Below are positions 1 to 8,073 of a DNA stretch of 64,000 bases, one piece after another; position 1 is the stretch's first letter; each line of letters begins with the position of its first letter. The translations under genes were made by a program, and so were the position numbers. This DNA is from Pararobbsia silviterrae (GTDB taxonomy: Bacteria; Pseudomonadota; Gammaproteobacteria; Burkholderiales; Burkholderiaceae): NCBI RefSeq assembly GCF_003628125.1, contig NZ_RBZU01000001.1:372001-436000 (forward strand). The letters are read 5' to 3'. The notes under the pieces were generated by a model. The model did not search any database, was not told the DNA's origin, and was given only the letters and a program-made list of their open reading frames with translations.

Positions 1-2
1 AA

Positions 3-554
3 GCCGACGATTTGGGCAGCCGGCATTGGAACAAATGCGGGCCGGAGAAATTCCCGATCATCTGCGCGAGAGCGGTGTTGCTCGATATCGCGGCGTGCAA
101 GGGCGTCGACCGACTGCCTCCGTCGTATGGGATCGGCAAAGCGGATATCGACGAGGCGATGGCAAAGCAGGGCGTCGAGATTCGCAAGGGCGACGTCGTG
201 ATGCTGCGCACGGGCATGATGACGGTGTGGCCCGATCGCGATCTGTTCATGAAGCACTCGCCGGGCTTGAACGTCGAAGGCGCTGAATATCTGGCCGGCT
301 TGGGCGCGATGATTATCGGCGCCGACAACATCTCGCTTGAAAACGCCCCGTCGCCGGAACCGGATAACTACTTCCCCGTGCATACCTATTTGTTCAGTGA
401 AGTCGGTATTCCGATCATTGAACTGTTGTGGCTTGAGGAATTGGCGAAAGAGAAGGTCTACGAGGTGGCGTTCATCGGTCGGGCCATGCCGATCGTCGGC
501 GCAACCGGCGCGCCGCTGCAGCCCGTCGTGTTTCCCCTCAAGCGGTCCGCTTGA
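3..554 (+). CDS. Cyclase family protein, C-terminal part (5' end outside window)
   Basis: The reading frame is open from the first bases of the window and ends at TGA 552-554, so only the C-terminal ~183 residues are seen. The segment HWNKCGPEKFPIICARAVLLD followed by a GDVVMLRTG stretch and LGADNISLE-like text (here IIGADNISLENAP) matches the putative cyclase/kynurenine-formamidase-like fold (PF04199). The N-terminal HxGTHxDxP metal-binding motif of that family would lie upstream of the window and cannot be checked. Family members hydrolyse cyclic or N-formyl amides, but the substrate here is unknown. A perfect 10-bp hairpin follows the stop, and the next gene on the same strand starts about 190 bp later. 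Confidence 0.8.
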   Translation, partial: ADDLGSRHWNKCGPEKFPIICARAVLLDIAACKGVDRLPPSYGIGKADIDEAMAKQGVEIRKGDVVMLRTGMMTVWPDRDLFMKHSPGLNVEGAEYLAGLGAMIIGADNISLENAPSPEPDNYFPVHTYLFSEVGIPIIELLWLEELAKEKVYEVAFIGRAMPIVGATGAPLQPVVFPLKRSA

Positions 555-583
555 ACGCATCGTGCGTTGTCATCGCATGAGCA

Positions 584-613
584 ACGCTCGCCCGTCTCAA
601 ATGGGGCGAGCGT
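584..613 (+). terminator. Terminator-like hairpin after the cyclase gene
   Basis: A perfect 10-bp inverted repeat (ACGCTCGCCC at 584-593, GGGCGAGCGT at 604-613) with a 10-nt loop begins 30 bp after the cyclase stop. There is no clear T-run, so this may be a processing or attenuation hairpin rather than a classical intrinsic terminator. Confidence 0.5.
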
Positions 614-726
614 GTGTTCCCTACGTTCGCGCAGCCTAGGGCCACATGCCGCGCGTGTGTCTTTTGACGCACACGCCTCGTCCGTGACGCGCCGCGTTCC
701 ACAGGCGCGTGCGTAAAACATTGTTC

Positions 727-769
727 CGTATACGTGACCGATGACGTCGCGCTCCGCGCGCGACGTCAT
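727..769. promoter_or_regulatory. Palindrome CGTATACG and 11-bp inverted repeat over the start of the FAD/Fe-S oxidase gene
   Basis: CGTATACG (727-734) is a perfect 8-bp palindrome of the GTATAC type often bound by GntR/FCD regulators. Directly after it, ATGACGTCGCG (741-751) and CGCGACGTCAT (759-769) form a perfect 11-bp inverted repeat with a 7-nt centre. Both possible start codons of the oxidase (741 and 768) lie inside this repeat. An operator or a translation-masking hairpin is inferred. Confidence 0.5.
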
Positions 770-3737
770 GGACCCTGTTCGACCTCTCTACCGTTTCAAA
801 GCCAACGTGAAAGAAGCCAAGCCGTTCGAGGCCAGCGCCGCCCTGCTGCAAAATCTTGAGAGCGAACTTCGCGCGACGGTTCGCGGCGAGGTTCGATTCG
901 ACGCGGGCGCCAAGGCGCTGTACGCCTCGGATGCATCCAACTATCGGCAAGTGCCGCTGGGGGCGGTGGTGCCGGTCGACGTGGAAGATCTCGTCAACAC
1001 GGTACGTGTATGCAGGGAACAGGACGTCCCGTTTCTGACGCGCGGCGGCGGCACCTCGCAAAACGGACAGTGTGTGAACGTCGCCGTGGTCGCGGACACG
1101 AGCCAATATGTGAATCGCGTCGTATCCGTCGATACTGACGCGCGAACCGCGATCGTCGAACCGGGTGTGATCTGCGATCAGCTACGCGATGCGGCCGAGC
1201 AATATGGCTTGACGTTCGCCCCCGACCCCGCGACGCATAGCCGATGCACCTTAGGCGGCATGATTGCCAATAATTCATGCGGCGCGCACTCGGTCATGGC
1301 CGGCAAGACCATGGAAAACGTCGAGTCGCTGGAGATCGTGACGTATGACGGCGCGCGATTCTGGGTCGGGCCCACATCGGACGAGGAGCTCGGCCGGATC
1401 ATCGAAGAGGGCGGGCGTAGAGGCGAGATATACCGCGAACTGCGCGATCTTCGCGACACCTATGCCGACCACATTCGAGCGGGTTTCCCAGGCATCAAGC
1501 GTCGTGTTTCCGGATTCAACCTCGATCAATTGCTTCCGGAGAATGGCTTCAACGTCGCGCGCGCGCTCGTCGGCACAGAAGGCACGTGCGCCATCACGCT
1601 ACGCGCAAAGGTGCGCCTGGTCCAAAGTCCGTCGTGCCGCGTATTGCTCGTTCTCGGATTCGACGACATCTTTGCCGCGGCCGACGCCGTGCCGCATTTC
1701 ACGCGATTTTCGCCGATCGCAATCGAAGGACTGGACCGCGCGATCATTCGTGGTTTGCAAGCGCGCGGTCTTAAGCAAAAAGAAATCGCGCTCCTGCCGG
1801 GCGGGGACGGTTGGGTCGTCCTCGAGTTTGGTGCGGATAGCGTGGCCGACGCGCTTCGGCAAGCGAACACGGCGGCGGCGTATTTCAGGGAAGGGCTAGG
1901 GGGCGATCGTGTGACGGCGCTCGTCGTCGACAAAAAAGATCAGCAGCAAGCCATCTGGTCGATACGCGAAACCGGGGCGTCCGCCGTTGCGCTTTCGAAT
2001 GATCCGAGCCGGCCCGATCCCATCGTCGGCTGGGAGGATGCGGCGGTCGATCCCTTGCGTCTTGGCGATTATCTTCGCGAGTTCCAGGCGCTCGTCGACA
2101 CGTTCGGATACGAGACCTGTTTGTACGGCCATTTCGGAGATGGTTGCGTACATGCGCGGATTACCTTCGATATCCGGTCGGCGGAAGGCGTCCGCACGTG
2201 GCGCGCATTTCTCCGCGAGGCCGCTCAACTGGTCGTGAAGTTCGGCGGCTCGTTGTCCGGCGAGCATGGCGACGGCCAGGCCAAGGCCGAATTCCTGCCG
2301 ATCATGTATGGCCCGGAACTCATGCGGGCCATGGAAACGTTCAAGGCGATCTGGGATCCGGCGAATCGACTCAATCCGGGCAAGGTCGTGAACGCCTATC
2401 GCGCGGATGAGAATCTGCGAATGGGGCCTGTCTATAAGCCCGTTCGTCTGACGACCAAGCTGACGTTTTCGAGTCCCGAGGGCGACGGTCTGCAGCGCGC
2501 GGTCGAGCGATGCATCGGCATGGGGAAATGCCGCTCGCTCGATGGCGGCACGATGTGCCCAAGCTTTCGAGCCACGCGTGAGGAACGGTTTTCGACGCGC
2601 GGTCGAGCGCATTTGTTTTGGGAAATGCTGCAAGGCGATCTGATTACGGATGGCTGGAACAGCACCGAGGTCAAGGAAGCGCTCGATACGTGCCTTGCGT
2701 GCAAGGGCTGCAAGTCGGACTGTCCGACGCACACGGATATGGCTTCGTACAAAGCGGAATTTCTGTCGCACTACTACGAGCGCCATCGACGGCCCCGTCA
2801 GGCGTGGATGATGGGCCGTATCGGACAATGGGCCCCGCTTGCGGCACGGTTGCCATGGTTGGTCAATTTCGCGACCTCGTTCGGGCCGCTGGCTTCCTTG
2901 AGCAAGCGTGTGGCCGGCGTTGCGCTCAAGCGTCCCATCCCGGCCTTTTCGTCGCGGCCCTTCCGATCGATGGCGGCAAGCAAAAAAAGAATCGCCGAGA
3001 GACGAGCGGGCACGCGCGCGCGCAGGGTCATTCTGTGGGTCGACACGTTTAACGATCACTTCACGCCGGACATCGCACAAGCCGCGACCGAGGTGCTCGC
3101 CGCGCTCGGCTATGAGGTGGTGCTGCCGCGCAAGCGGCTCTGTTGCGGACGTCCGCTCTACGATTTTGGTTTGGTCGACCAGGCGCGCGAATTACTGCGC
3201 GAGGTCATTCATGAATTCGCCGACGACATTCGACAGGGGACGCCGCTCGTGGGCCTTGAACCGGGCTGCCTTTCGGTCTTCAAGGACGAGTTGCTCAAGC
3301 AGTTGCCCGCGGAGCCGCTCGCAAAGCAACTGGCTCAACAGACGTATATGTTTTCCGATTTCGTTTCCGCGGTGGATTTCGCGTGGCCGACGCTGGATGC
3401 CGACGTTGTTCTGCATGGACATTGCCATCAGAAAGCGCTGTTCGACATGAAGCGAGAGACGGCCTTGCTCGATCGAATCGGCGTGCGTTGGACCCTACTC
3501 GATACAGGCTGCTGCGGAATGGCCGGCTCGTTTGGCTTTAATGAGGAACACTACGATCTGTCGATGAAGATCGGCGAGGAGAAGCTTTTTCCATTGCTGC
3601 GCGCGACCGCATCGGAGACGTTCGTCGTCACAAACGGATTCAGTTGCCGCGAGCAGATCGAACACGGTGTGAATCGGACGACGCTGCATATCGCCCAACT
3701 CCTGCAACGCGCGCTCAACCAGAGGCAGGTTGTCTGA
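741..3737 (+). CDS. FAD-binding and (Fe-S)-binding oxidoreductase, YdiJ/D-2-hydroxyacid dehydrogenase type
   Basis: This 998-residue protein fuses a GlcD-like FAD-linked oxidase to a GlcF-like iron-sulfur part. The N-terminal FAD_binding_4 region (about residues 50-200) contains RGGGTSQNGQ and GGMIANNSCGAHS. The FAD-oxidase C domain follows to about residue 550. Cysteine clusters at ~591-605 (CIGMGKC...MCP) and ~651-662 (CLACKGCKSDCP) fit [4Fe-4S] centres. Two CCG-type domains carry CCGRPLYDFG (~801), HGHCHQKA (~892) and GCCGMAGSFGF (~923). The length matches YdiJ-type enzymes (~1000 residues), which oxidise D-2-hydroxyacids such as D-2-hydroxyglutarate or D-lactate; the substrate here is not determined. 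The alternative start at 768 removes nine residues. Neither start has a convincing Shine-Dalgarno, and both sit in an inverted repeat. Confidence 0.9.
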   Translation: MTSRSARDVMDPVRPLYRFKANVKEAKPFEASAALLQNLESELRATVRGEVRFDAGAKALYASDASNYRQVPLGAVVPVDVEDLVNTVRVCREQDVPFLTRGGGTSQNGQCVNVAVVADTSQYVNRVVSVDTDARTAIVEPGVICDQLRDAAEQYGLTFAPDPATHSRCTLGGMIANNSCGAHSVMAGKTMENVESLEIVTYDGARFWVGPTSDEELGRIIEEGGRRGEIYRELRDLRDTYADHIRAGFPGIKRRVSGFNLDQLLPENGFNVARALVGTEGTCAITLRAKVRLVQSPSCRVLLVLGFDDIFAAADAVPHFTRFSPIAIEGLDRAIIRGLQARGLKQKEIALLPGGDGWVVLEFGADSVADALRQANTAAAYFREGLGGDRVTALVVDKKDQQQAIWSIRETGASAVALSNDPSRPDPIVGWEDAAVDPLRLGDYLREFQALVDTFGYETCLYGHFGDGCVHARITFDIRSAEGVRTWRAFLREAAQLVVKFGGSLSGEHGDGQAKAEFLPIMYGPELMRAMETFKAIWDPANRLNPGKVVNAYRADENLRMGPVYKPVRLTTKLTFSSPEGDGLQRAVERCIGMGKCRSLDGGTMCPSFRATREERFSTRGRAHLFWEMLQGDLITDGWNSTEVKEALDTCLACKGCKSDCPTHTDMASYKAEFLSHYYERHRRPRQAWMMGRIGQWAPLAARLPWLVNFATSFGPLASLSKRVAGVALKRPIPAFSSRPFRSMAASKKRIAERRAGTRARRVILWVDTFNDHFTPDIAQAATEVLAALGYEVVLPRKRLCCGRPLYDFGLVDQARELLREVIHEFADDIRQGTPLVGLEPGCLSVFKDELLKQLPAEPLAKQLAQQTYMFSDFVSAVDFAWPTLDADVVLHGHCHQKALFDMKRETALLDRIGVRWTLLDTGCCGMAGSFGFNEEHYDLSMKIGEEKLFPLLRATASETFVVTNGFSCREQIEHGVNRTTLHIAQLLQRALNQRQVV

Positions 3738-3740
3738 GCG

Positions 3741-3761
3741 GGATTTCTCCGCTTTGCCGAA
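3741..3761. repeat. Left copy of a 21-bp direct repeat flanking the glycine-rich islet
   Basis: The 21 bases from 3741 recur at 5329-5349 in the same orientation with one mismatch (T or C at position 15). The shared core begins GGATTTCTCCGCTT. The right copy overlaps the last codons of the K+ channel gene. This left copy lies just after the stop of the FAD/Fe-S oxidase. Confidence 0.6.
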
Positions 3762-3842
3762 GTGTTTCGGGGGATCGGCAAGGAATCTCGGAAGTTCGCA
3801 AACGACGCCTTAAAGGACTGGCTCAAAACGCATTCGTTAGAG

Positions 3843-3869
3843 ACGGCGCCCTCGAATCGAGGGCGCCGT
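3843..3869. terminator. Perfect 12-bp hairpin between convergent genes
   Basis: ACGGCGCCCTCG (3843-3854) and CGAGGGCGCCGT (3858-3869) form a perfect 12-bp stem with an AAT loop. It sits between the convergent FAD/Fe-S oxidase and glycine-rich gene, so it could end transcripts from both sides. There is no long T-run. Confidence 0.55.
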
Positions 3870-3943
3870 AGCTCGTAACCTTTATTCAAGCGATCACTCA
3901 GTGAGTCGCATTCGAAGCGTGAGACCCACGAAGCGATTTGCGA

Positions 3944-4873
3944 TCAAGCCACTGCGGCAGCGGTACCGTACTGGAAAATAATGAGCAGACCCGGGCCGCC
4001 GTTTCCGCCGAGACCGCCGGTGACGGAGCCTGCACCGGCACCGCCGCAACCAGGAGCCGTTGCAGAACCATCTGTGCCAGTATGCCCTAGACCCCCAGCC
4101 CCGCCGAACGTAGAGCCGCCATTCCCTCCCTGCTTAGCCCCGCCACCGCCCTGCGCTAACGTCCCACCGACGTTAAGAAAGCCACCCGTTGCCGTACCGC
4201 CGGCCCCACCGATGGCCGTGGCGCTCCCCGTCCCTGCGATGCCCCCCGTGGCCGATGCGAGCGATCCATAAGATGTCGCACCGCCATCTGTCGCCGCCGT
4301 CGCGTTTGTTAGTCCCCCAGTCCCACCAGCACCCACTGTGACCGACACGGGGCCCGTGTAATTGAAGAGCCCCTCAAAATAGCCGCCGCCCCCGCCACCG
4401 CCACCCGCGTTTGCGCCGCCCACCACCGCACCGCCTCCGCCCCCACCGCCAGACCACCCGCGGACATGCACGAGCGTGGTACCGGGCGCAGCCGTGAACG
4501 TTCCAGACGCGGTCAGCGTTTGTACCGAAAGAAACCGCCCCGTCGCTTGGCCAAGTTGCATTGCCTGGTCGCTCTGGACTGCGGGCGCAACTTGCTGCGC
4601 ACCGCCCGCGCAACTCAGCAGCACCCAACACACGCTGCCATCGTTGAGCAAAGGGCCGATATACGACACTAAGGTGACGTTACCGCCTGCGACGATCTCG
4701 GCACCTTGAAGCGCTTGAGCTCCTAAACCGAAGATGGGCGCCGCAGTCAGTCCATCCGGTGCATACGTGGACGCCCCATCATTCGTTACGGTCGCCTGAA
4801 ATGTTTGCACAATGCCACTTGCTGTTGGCAACGCGCTCATGGGTAATGAATTTGCGGCAGCATACGCAGTCAT
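3944..4873 (-). CDS. Glycine-rich phage-tail-like protein (orphan)
   Basis: The start is ATG at 4873, preceded by GAGGAA seven bases upstream; the open frame continues upstream to 4966 but lacks such a site. The ~309-residue product has an N-terminal region of about 120 residues and a long Gly/Ala/Thr-rich region from about 150 to the end. It closes with GGNGGPGLLIIFQYG, the typical end of the glycine-rich domain found in phage tail fibres and tail-associated proteins (PF21722-like). No other phage gene is nearby. The gene sits in an AT-rich pocket bracketed by near-identical direct repeats, which suggests a prophage relic or transferred cassette. It could instead be a surface-exposed structural protein. 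Confidence 0.75.
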   Translation of the reverse strand: MTAYAAANSLPMSALPTASGIVQTFQATVTNDGASTYAPDGLTAAPIFGLGAQALQGAEIVAGGNVTLVSYIGPLLNDGSVCWVLLSCAGGAQQVAPAVQSDQAMQLGQATGRFLSVQTLTASGTFTAAPGTTLVHVRGWSGGGGGGGAVVGGANAGGGGGGGGYFEGLFNYTGPVSVTVGAGGTGGLTNATAATDGGATSYGSLASATGGIAGTGSATAIGGAGGTATGGFLNVGGTLAQGGGGAKQGGNGGSTFGGAGGLGHTGTDGSATAPGCGGAGAGSVTGGLGGNGGPGLLIIFQYGTAAAVA

Positions 4874-5318
4874 CGATTTTTCCTCGTATCGAATTGGCCG
4901 ACAACAGACGACACAAAAGGATTTTTCCTTTGCGCGCCATAGAGTGAAAAATTCACTCGCAGGCATCGTAGCAATTGATATGAGGAAACTCTATCGCACA
5001 GCAAACGTTTTTTATTCAGTGCATTACGATATATTTCTTCGATCATCGAAAATATCGATGAATATCGATCGGCGAGTGCTGCATTTAATGAATTTGGCGA
5101 AACGTGCCGTGTTGAGTTAATTTCTTTTATATTAAATTGATATTTGCATCAAACATCGTCGTCGTATTCGCGCCTTAGCACCGAACCGCGTAGCTCACCG
5201 CGATGTCATATCGATCATCGCCTACCCATGGGGTATCCGGAGCACGTTGCTCCATCACGCACAGCGTGAATAGCCTTGCGGATTGAATCGGTAACAGCGA
5301 GTTGCCCAAAGTTTCGCG
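4874..5318. other. AT-rich intergenic region, no gene recognised
   Basis: This 445-bp stretch is visibly poorer in GC than its surroundings, especially 4960-5150. It contains the direct repeat AATATCGAT twice (5051-5068) and two adjacent tight hairpins (5239-5269). No ORF with plausible codon use was found. It supplies the upstream region of the glycine-rich gene and lies downstream of the K+ channel gene. Confidence 0.7.
5239..5269. repeat. Two adjacent perfect 6-bp hairpins
   Basis: GGAGCA-CGT-TGCTCC (5239-5253) and TCACGC-ACA-GCGTGA (5255-5269) are each perfect 6-bp stems with three-base loops, separated by one base. They lie 50 bp downstream of the K+ channel stop inside the AT-rich islet. 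They could terminate the channel transcript or form a structured recombination or RNA element. Confidence 0.5.
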
Positions 5319-5852
5319 TCACTCGACCGGATTTCTCCGCTTCGCCGAAAGAATGGCCAAGCCCGTTACCGCGTAAATGGAGAACCCGAGTGCTTGCGAG
5401 GCGGCGAATATTTTCGCGCCGTCGGTGAGCGGCGCGAGGTCTCCATACCCGAGCGTCGTCGCCGTGATCACGGAGAAGTAAATCGCCCCTTGCACGCTAA
5501 GGCCCGTCGCGATTTCGTTCGCAAGGTCGCCCACGTTCGCAGGGTTCGGCGCGCCGACGCATCCGAGCAACCACCATTCGAGCGTATAGAAGACGAGCAA
5601 GATGACAAAGCCGAACACATAGGCAAACGGAATCGTCTGGTCCTGATGCTTGATCTCCTCGTCCTTGACGGTGACTTGCGTCATGCGAAGCAGCAGCGAG
5701 ACAAGCAGGACCACGCCCGCGAACGCGGCGAAATAGAACGCGCCATCGTGAATGCGGTACGTCTGCCCGAAGTACACGGAGACGAGGATCGAAGCCGCCG
5801 CAAGGATCAGCGAAGTGACCGCAGGGAGATTGCCAAGCGATTTGCTTTTCAT
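5319..5852 (-). CDS. Two-pore-helix type potassium channel family protein
   Basis: The 177-residue protein has hydrophobic segments at about 11-28, 38-56, 74-92 and 150-168. The selectivity-filter motif TTLGYGD lies at residues 132-138 after a pore helix (QGAIYFSVITA). This is the Ion_trans_2 pattern (PF07885) of small K+ channels, with two extra N-terminal membrane segments. No RCK/TrkA-N regulatory domain is attached. It is expected in the inner membrane, passing K+. Its last codons carry the right copy of the 21-bp direct repeat. The YddG-like gene ends 15 bp upstream on the same strand, so the two are probably co-transcribed. Confidence 0.85.
   Translation of the reverse strand: MKSKSLGNLPAVTSLILAAASILVSVYFGQTYRIHDGAFYFAAFAGVVLLVSLLLRMTQVTVKDEEIKHQDQTIPFAYVFGFVILLVFYTLEWWLLGCVGAPNPANVGDLANEIATGLSVQGAIYFSVITATTLGYGDLAPLTDGAKIFAASQALGFSIYAVTGLAILSAKRRNPVE
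5329..5349. repeat. Right copy of the 21-bp direct repeat
   Basis: This copy matches 3741-3761 with one mismatch and overlaps the 3' end of the K+ channel gene. A gene 3' end duplicated on the far side of a foreign-looking segment is the usual picture at attachment sites, but no integrase is present. Confidence 0.55.
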
Positions 5853-5867
5853 CGTTCCGGTCGCACC

Positions 5868-6791
5868 CTACTCAACGTTGAGTGATTTTCTTTGCCTGCC
5901 GACGCCGATCTGTGTCGACAACCAGCACAGACTCGATCCCGCGCAAATCATCAATGCGCCCTTCCAAAACGCGCCCGAAAGCGGCACGTGCAATAGCGCG
6001 GCGGACAGCGCCGACGACAACACCGGCGTGAAGTAGGACGCGCCCGCAAGCACCGTGACGTTGCCGCGCAAGATACCGATATTCCAGGCAGCATAGCCCA
6101 GTCCCATCGCCGCCCCCGCGCAGATCACATAGGCGACTGAACGCGCCGTGAACGCCATCGTGTCGCCTCCGCCTAGCAGGAACTTTACCCATAGCGTCGC
6201 CGCGACGAGCATAAAGAAAAACGTGACGCCGTTCTTCCCGTTCGCCATCCCCTTCGTGACCGAGCAATACGTGGCCCAGATCAAGGCGCCGAAAAACGCC
6301 AGACTGTAACTCAGCGGGTTGTCGCGCAGATTCACGGCCATGTCGGCGAGATCGAATCCTTGACTCCCGCCAAGCACGCACCCGATGCCGAGCAAAGACA
6401 GCACGAATCCAGGCACCACCAAAAGATTCGCTTTTTCCCCGTTGAACAGTATCGCGGCAATCAGCGTGAACGTCGGCCAGAGATAGTTGACCATCGCGAC
6501 CTCGACGGCCTGACGGCCGCTATGCGCATACCCGATCGACAGCGCCAGGCACACCTCGTAGCTCACGAACAGCAGGCTTCCCCAGAGCAGATATCTGCGC
6601 GGGAATGTCTTCAGGTTCGGAACGCCGACCGTCACGCACAGACACGCGCTCGCCGCGGTATAGATCAACGCGGCGCCGCCGGTCGCGCCCATGGTTTCGC
6701 TGACGCCGCGGATCAGCGCGACCATCGTGCTCCATAGCAGGATCGCGATCAGGCCGATCCACGTAGCCTTGTTCTTGCTTTGCATATCCAT
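5868..6791 (-). CDS. yddG: DMT-superfamily exporter, YddG-like aromatic amino acid exporter
   Basis: The chosen start is ATG 6791 (a second ATG is at 6785), giving about 307 residues. Ten hydrophobic segments arranged as two EamA-like halves are visible, beginning with KATWIGLIAILLWSTMVALIR and including the conserved VAMVNYLWPTFTLI stretch. E. coli YddG has this length and these sequence features and exports aromatic amino acids and related compounds across the inner membrane; the substrate here is inferred. The gene is divergent from the DUF3237 gene, and a nine-copy heptamer repeat lies in the shared upstream region. Confidence 0.82.
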   Translation of the reverse strand: MDMQSKNKATWIGLIAILLWSTMVALIRGVSETMGATGGAALIYTAASACLCVTVGVPNLKTFPRRYLLWGSLLFVSYEVCLALSIGYAHSGRQAVEVAMVNYLWPTFTLIAAILFNGEKANLLVVPGFVLSLLGIGCVLGGSQGFDLADMAVNLRDNPLSYSLAFFGALIWATYCSVTKGMANGKNGVTFFFMLVAATLWVKFLLGGGDTMAFTARSVAYVICAGAAMGLGYAAWNIGILRGNVTVLAGASYFTPVLSSALSAALLHVPLSGAFWKGALMICAGSSLCWLSTQIGVGRQRKSLNVE

Positions 6792-6937
6792 TGCCAACAT
6801 CTGTAGGCTGACTGCAAGGCGCGATCGCTGTCTGTCTTTCGCAGCATCGAGCCCGCATCGTCGACGCGGCAGGATACAACAGTCGTGTCGCAATTCACGG
6901 CCGCATCGCAAGGCTTGATCGCGAGCCTTAAAATAAT

Positions 6938-7000
6938 CGAACGCCGAACGCCGAACGCCGAACGCCGAACGCCGAACGCCGAACGCCGAACGCCGAACGC
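6938..7000. repeat. Nine perfect tandem copies of the heptamer CGAACGC
   Basis: Bases 6938-7000 are exactly nine copies of CGAACGC, with a partial tenth (CGA) after them. The array starts just after an AT-rich TTAAAATAAT stretch that could be a -10 element and ends 22 bp before the Shine-Dalgarno of the DUF3237 gene. It may therefore be in the untranslated leader. Seven-base units are prone to slippage, so copy number may vary between strains. Confidence 0.9.
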
Positions 7001-7039
7001 CGACACATTCAAATACGACTTCGAAGGAGACAAGATCCC

Positions 7040-7567
7040 GTGATCCCCGACATTGCCACCGAATACGTCGCGACGATCGACGTCGAAGTCAGCGAACCCC
7101 TCGAAACGGGCCACGGCGCATTGGGTAATCGTCGTCTGATCCCGATCGTGCGGGGTCATGTCAAAGGACCCAAAATCGATGCCGTCGTGCTTGAAGGCGG
7201 AGCGGATAGCCAGATCGTGCGGCCCGACGGATCGATCGAATTGTCGGCGCGGTATATGTTCAAGACCGTCGACGGCGCCGTGATTTACGTCGAAAACAAC
7301 GGTATTCGCAGGTCGCTTGAAGATGCGGAACGCCTTCGACTGTTGTCGCTAGCCGCAGCGAACGGCAGCGAAGACACGGCATCGAAAGTCCAAAAAGACG
7401 CTCAAACAGACGTTCAAGCAAGCGTCCAGAACGCGACCTATTTTCGAACCGCACCCCGCTTCGAGACCGCGCATCCCGGCTATCGATGGCTCACGAACCG
7501 CATCCATGTCGCGACGGCCGTGCGGTTTCCCGATCGCGTACTGATTCATGTGTACCGTGTGCTGTAA
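7040..7567 (+). CDS. DUF3237 family protein
   Basis: GTG start at 7040 with GAAGGAGA ten bases upstream; the product is 175 residues. The pattern of an N-terminal strand ending in GNRRLIPIVRGHVKGPKIDAVVLEGGADSQIV, then DGSIELSARYMFKTVDGAVIYVENNGIRR, then YFRTAPRFETAHPGYRWLTNRIHVAT matches DUF3237 (PF11578), a small beta-barrel family of unknown function. An insertion of about 30 polar residues (DTASKVQKDAQTDVQASVQN, about 116-135) interrupts the fold before YFRT, where most relatives have a short loop. The function is unknown. The upstream heptamer array may affect its expression. Confidence 0.8.
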   Translation: MIPDIATEYVATIDVEVSEPLETGHGALGNRRLIPIVRGHVKGPKIDAVVLEGGADSQIVRPDGSIELSARYMFKTVDGAVIYVENNGIRRSLEDAERLRLLSLAAANGSEDTASKVQKDAQTDVQASVQNATYFRTAPRFETAHPGYRWLTNRIHVATAVRFPDRVLIHVYRVL

Positions 7568-7597
7568 CGGTTCGCGACGGCTGATCGTGCTTCGATA

Positions 7598-8053
7598 CTA
7601 GCTGTCGACCGTACACATCTCGAACGACGCATGCCGCGTCGCGATGCGCCAGACTCCGTCCTCGATCAAGAAGGTATCTGCAAACGCACCGACGATCTGA
7701 GGGCCGCGCACAGGTCGGCCAAAAGGCCCCGGTTCGACTTCCGCGCGCGTCGCCCAGAGCAGGATCCGAGTTGTGGCCGACGCACTTGCTTGATGGACTG
7801 AATGAAACAAAGTATTGAGCACAAGATGCCGCGTGATGCGATCGGCGGGCCGCGATGTGTACGCCGCAATGATCGCCTCGCGACCTTCGAGCACGCTTCC
7901 GTTCGGGCGCACCAGTCGAGCGTTCGCGGAAAATACATTCGACAATGCGTTGAACTGCGACGCATCGACACAGTGCGCCGACTGCGCGACAAGCCGCCGA
8001 CATGCATGTTCGATCACCATCAGCGATACCGGATCCAGCGCTTCGTCTTGCAT
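7598..8053 (-). CDS. SnoaL/NTF2-like fold protein
   Basis: About 151 residues from ATG 8053, which has GCGAGGA at good spacing; a GTG at 8077 would overlap the upstream gene. The sequence (RLVAQSAHCVDASQFNAL, RLVRPNGSVLEGREAIIAAY, ITRHLVLNTLF, GVWRIATRHASFE) follows the SnoaL_4/NTF2-like cone fold used by small isomerases, cyclases and ring-hydroxylating dioxygenase beta subunits. The reaction is not predictable. It directly follows the alpha/beta hydrolase on the same strand, so the two probably form a small operon. Confidence 0.75.
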   Translation of the reverse strand: MQDEALDPVSLMVIEHACRRLVAQSAHCVDASQFNALSNVFSANARLVRPNGSVLEGREAIIAAYTSRPADRITRHLVLNTLFHSVHQASASATTRILLWATRAEVEPGPFGRPVRGPQIVGAFADTFLIEDGVWRIATRHASFEMCTVDS

Positions 8054-8073
8054 GAACGTCCTCGCTATTGCAC

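Noticed and set aside
6938-7000. Possible CRISPR array
   Set aside because: Units are 7 bp, contiguous and without spacers; no cas gene is present. The same reasoning excludes the ATGCAC and CGGTG arrays.
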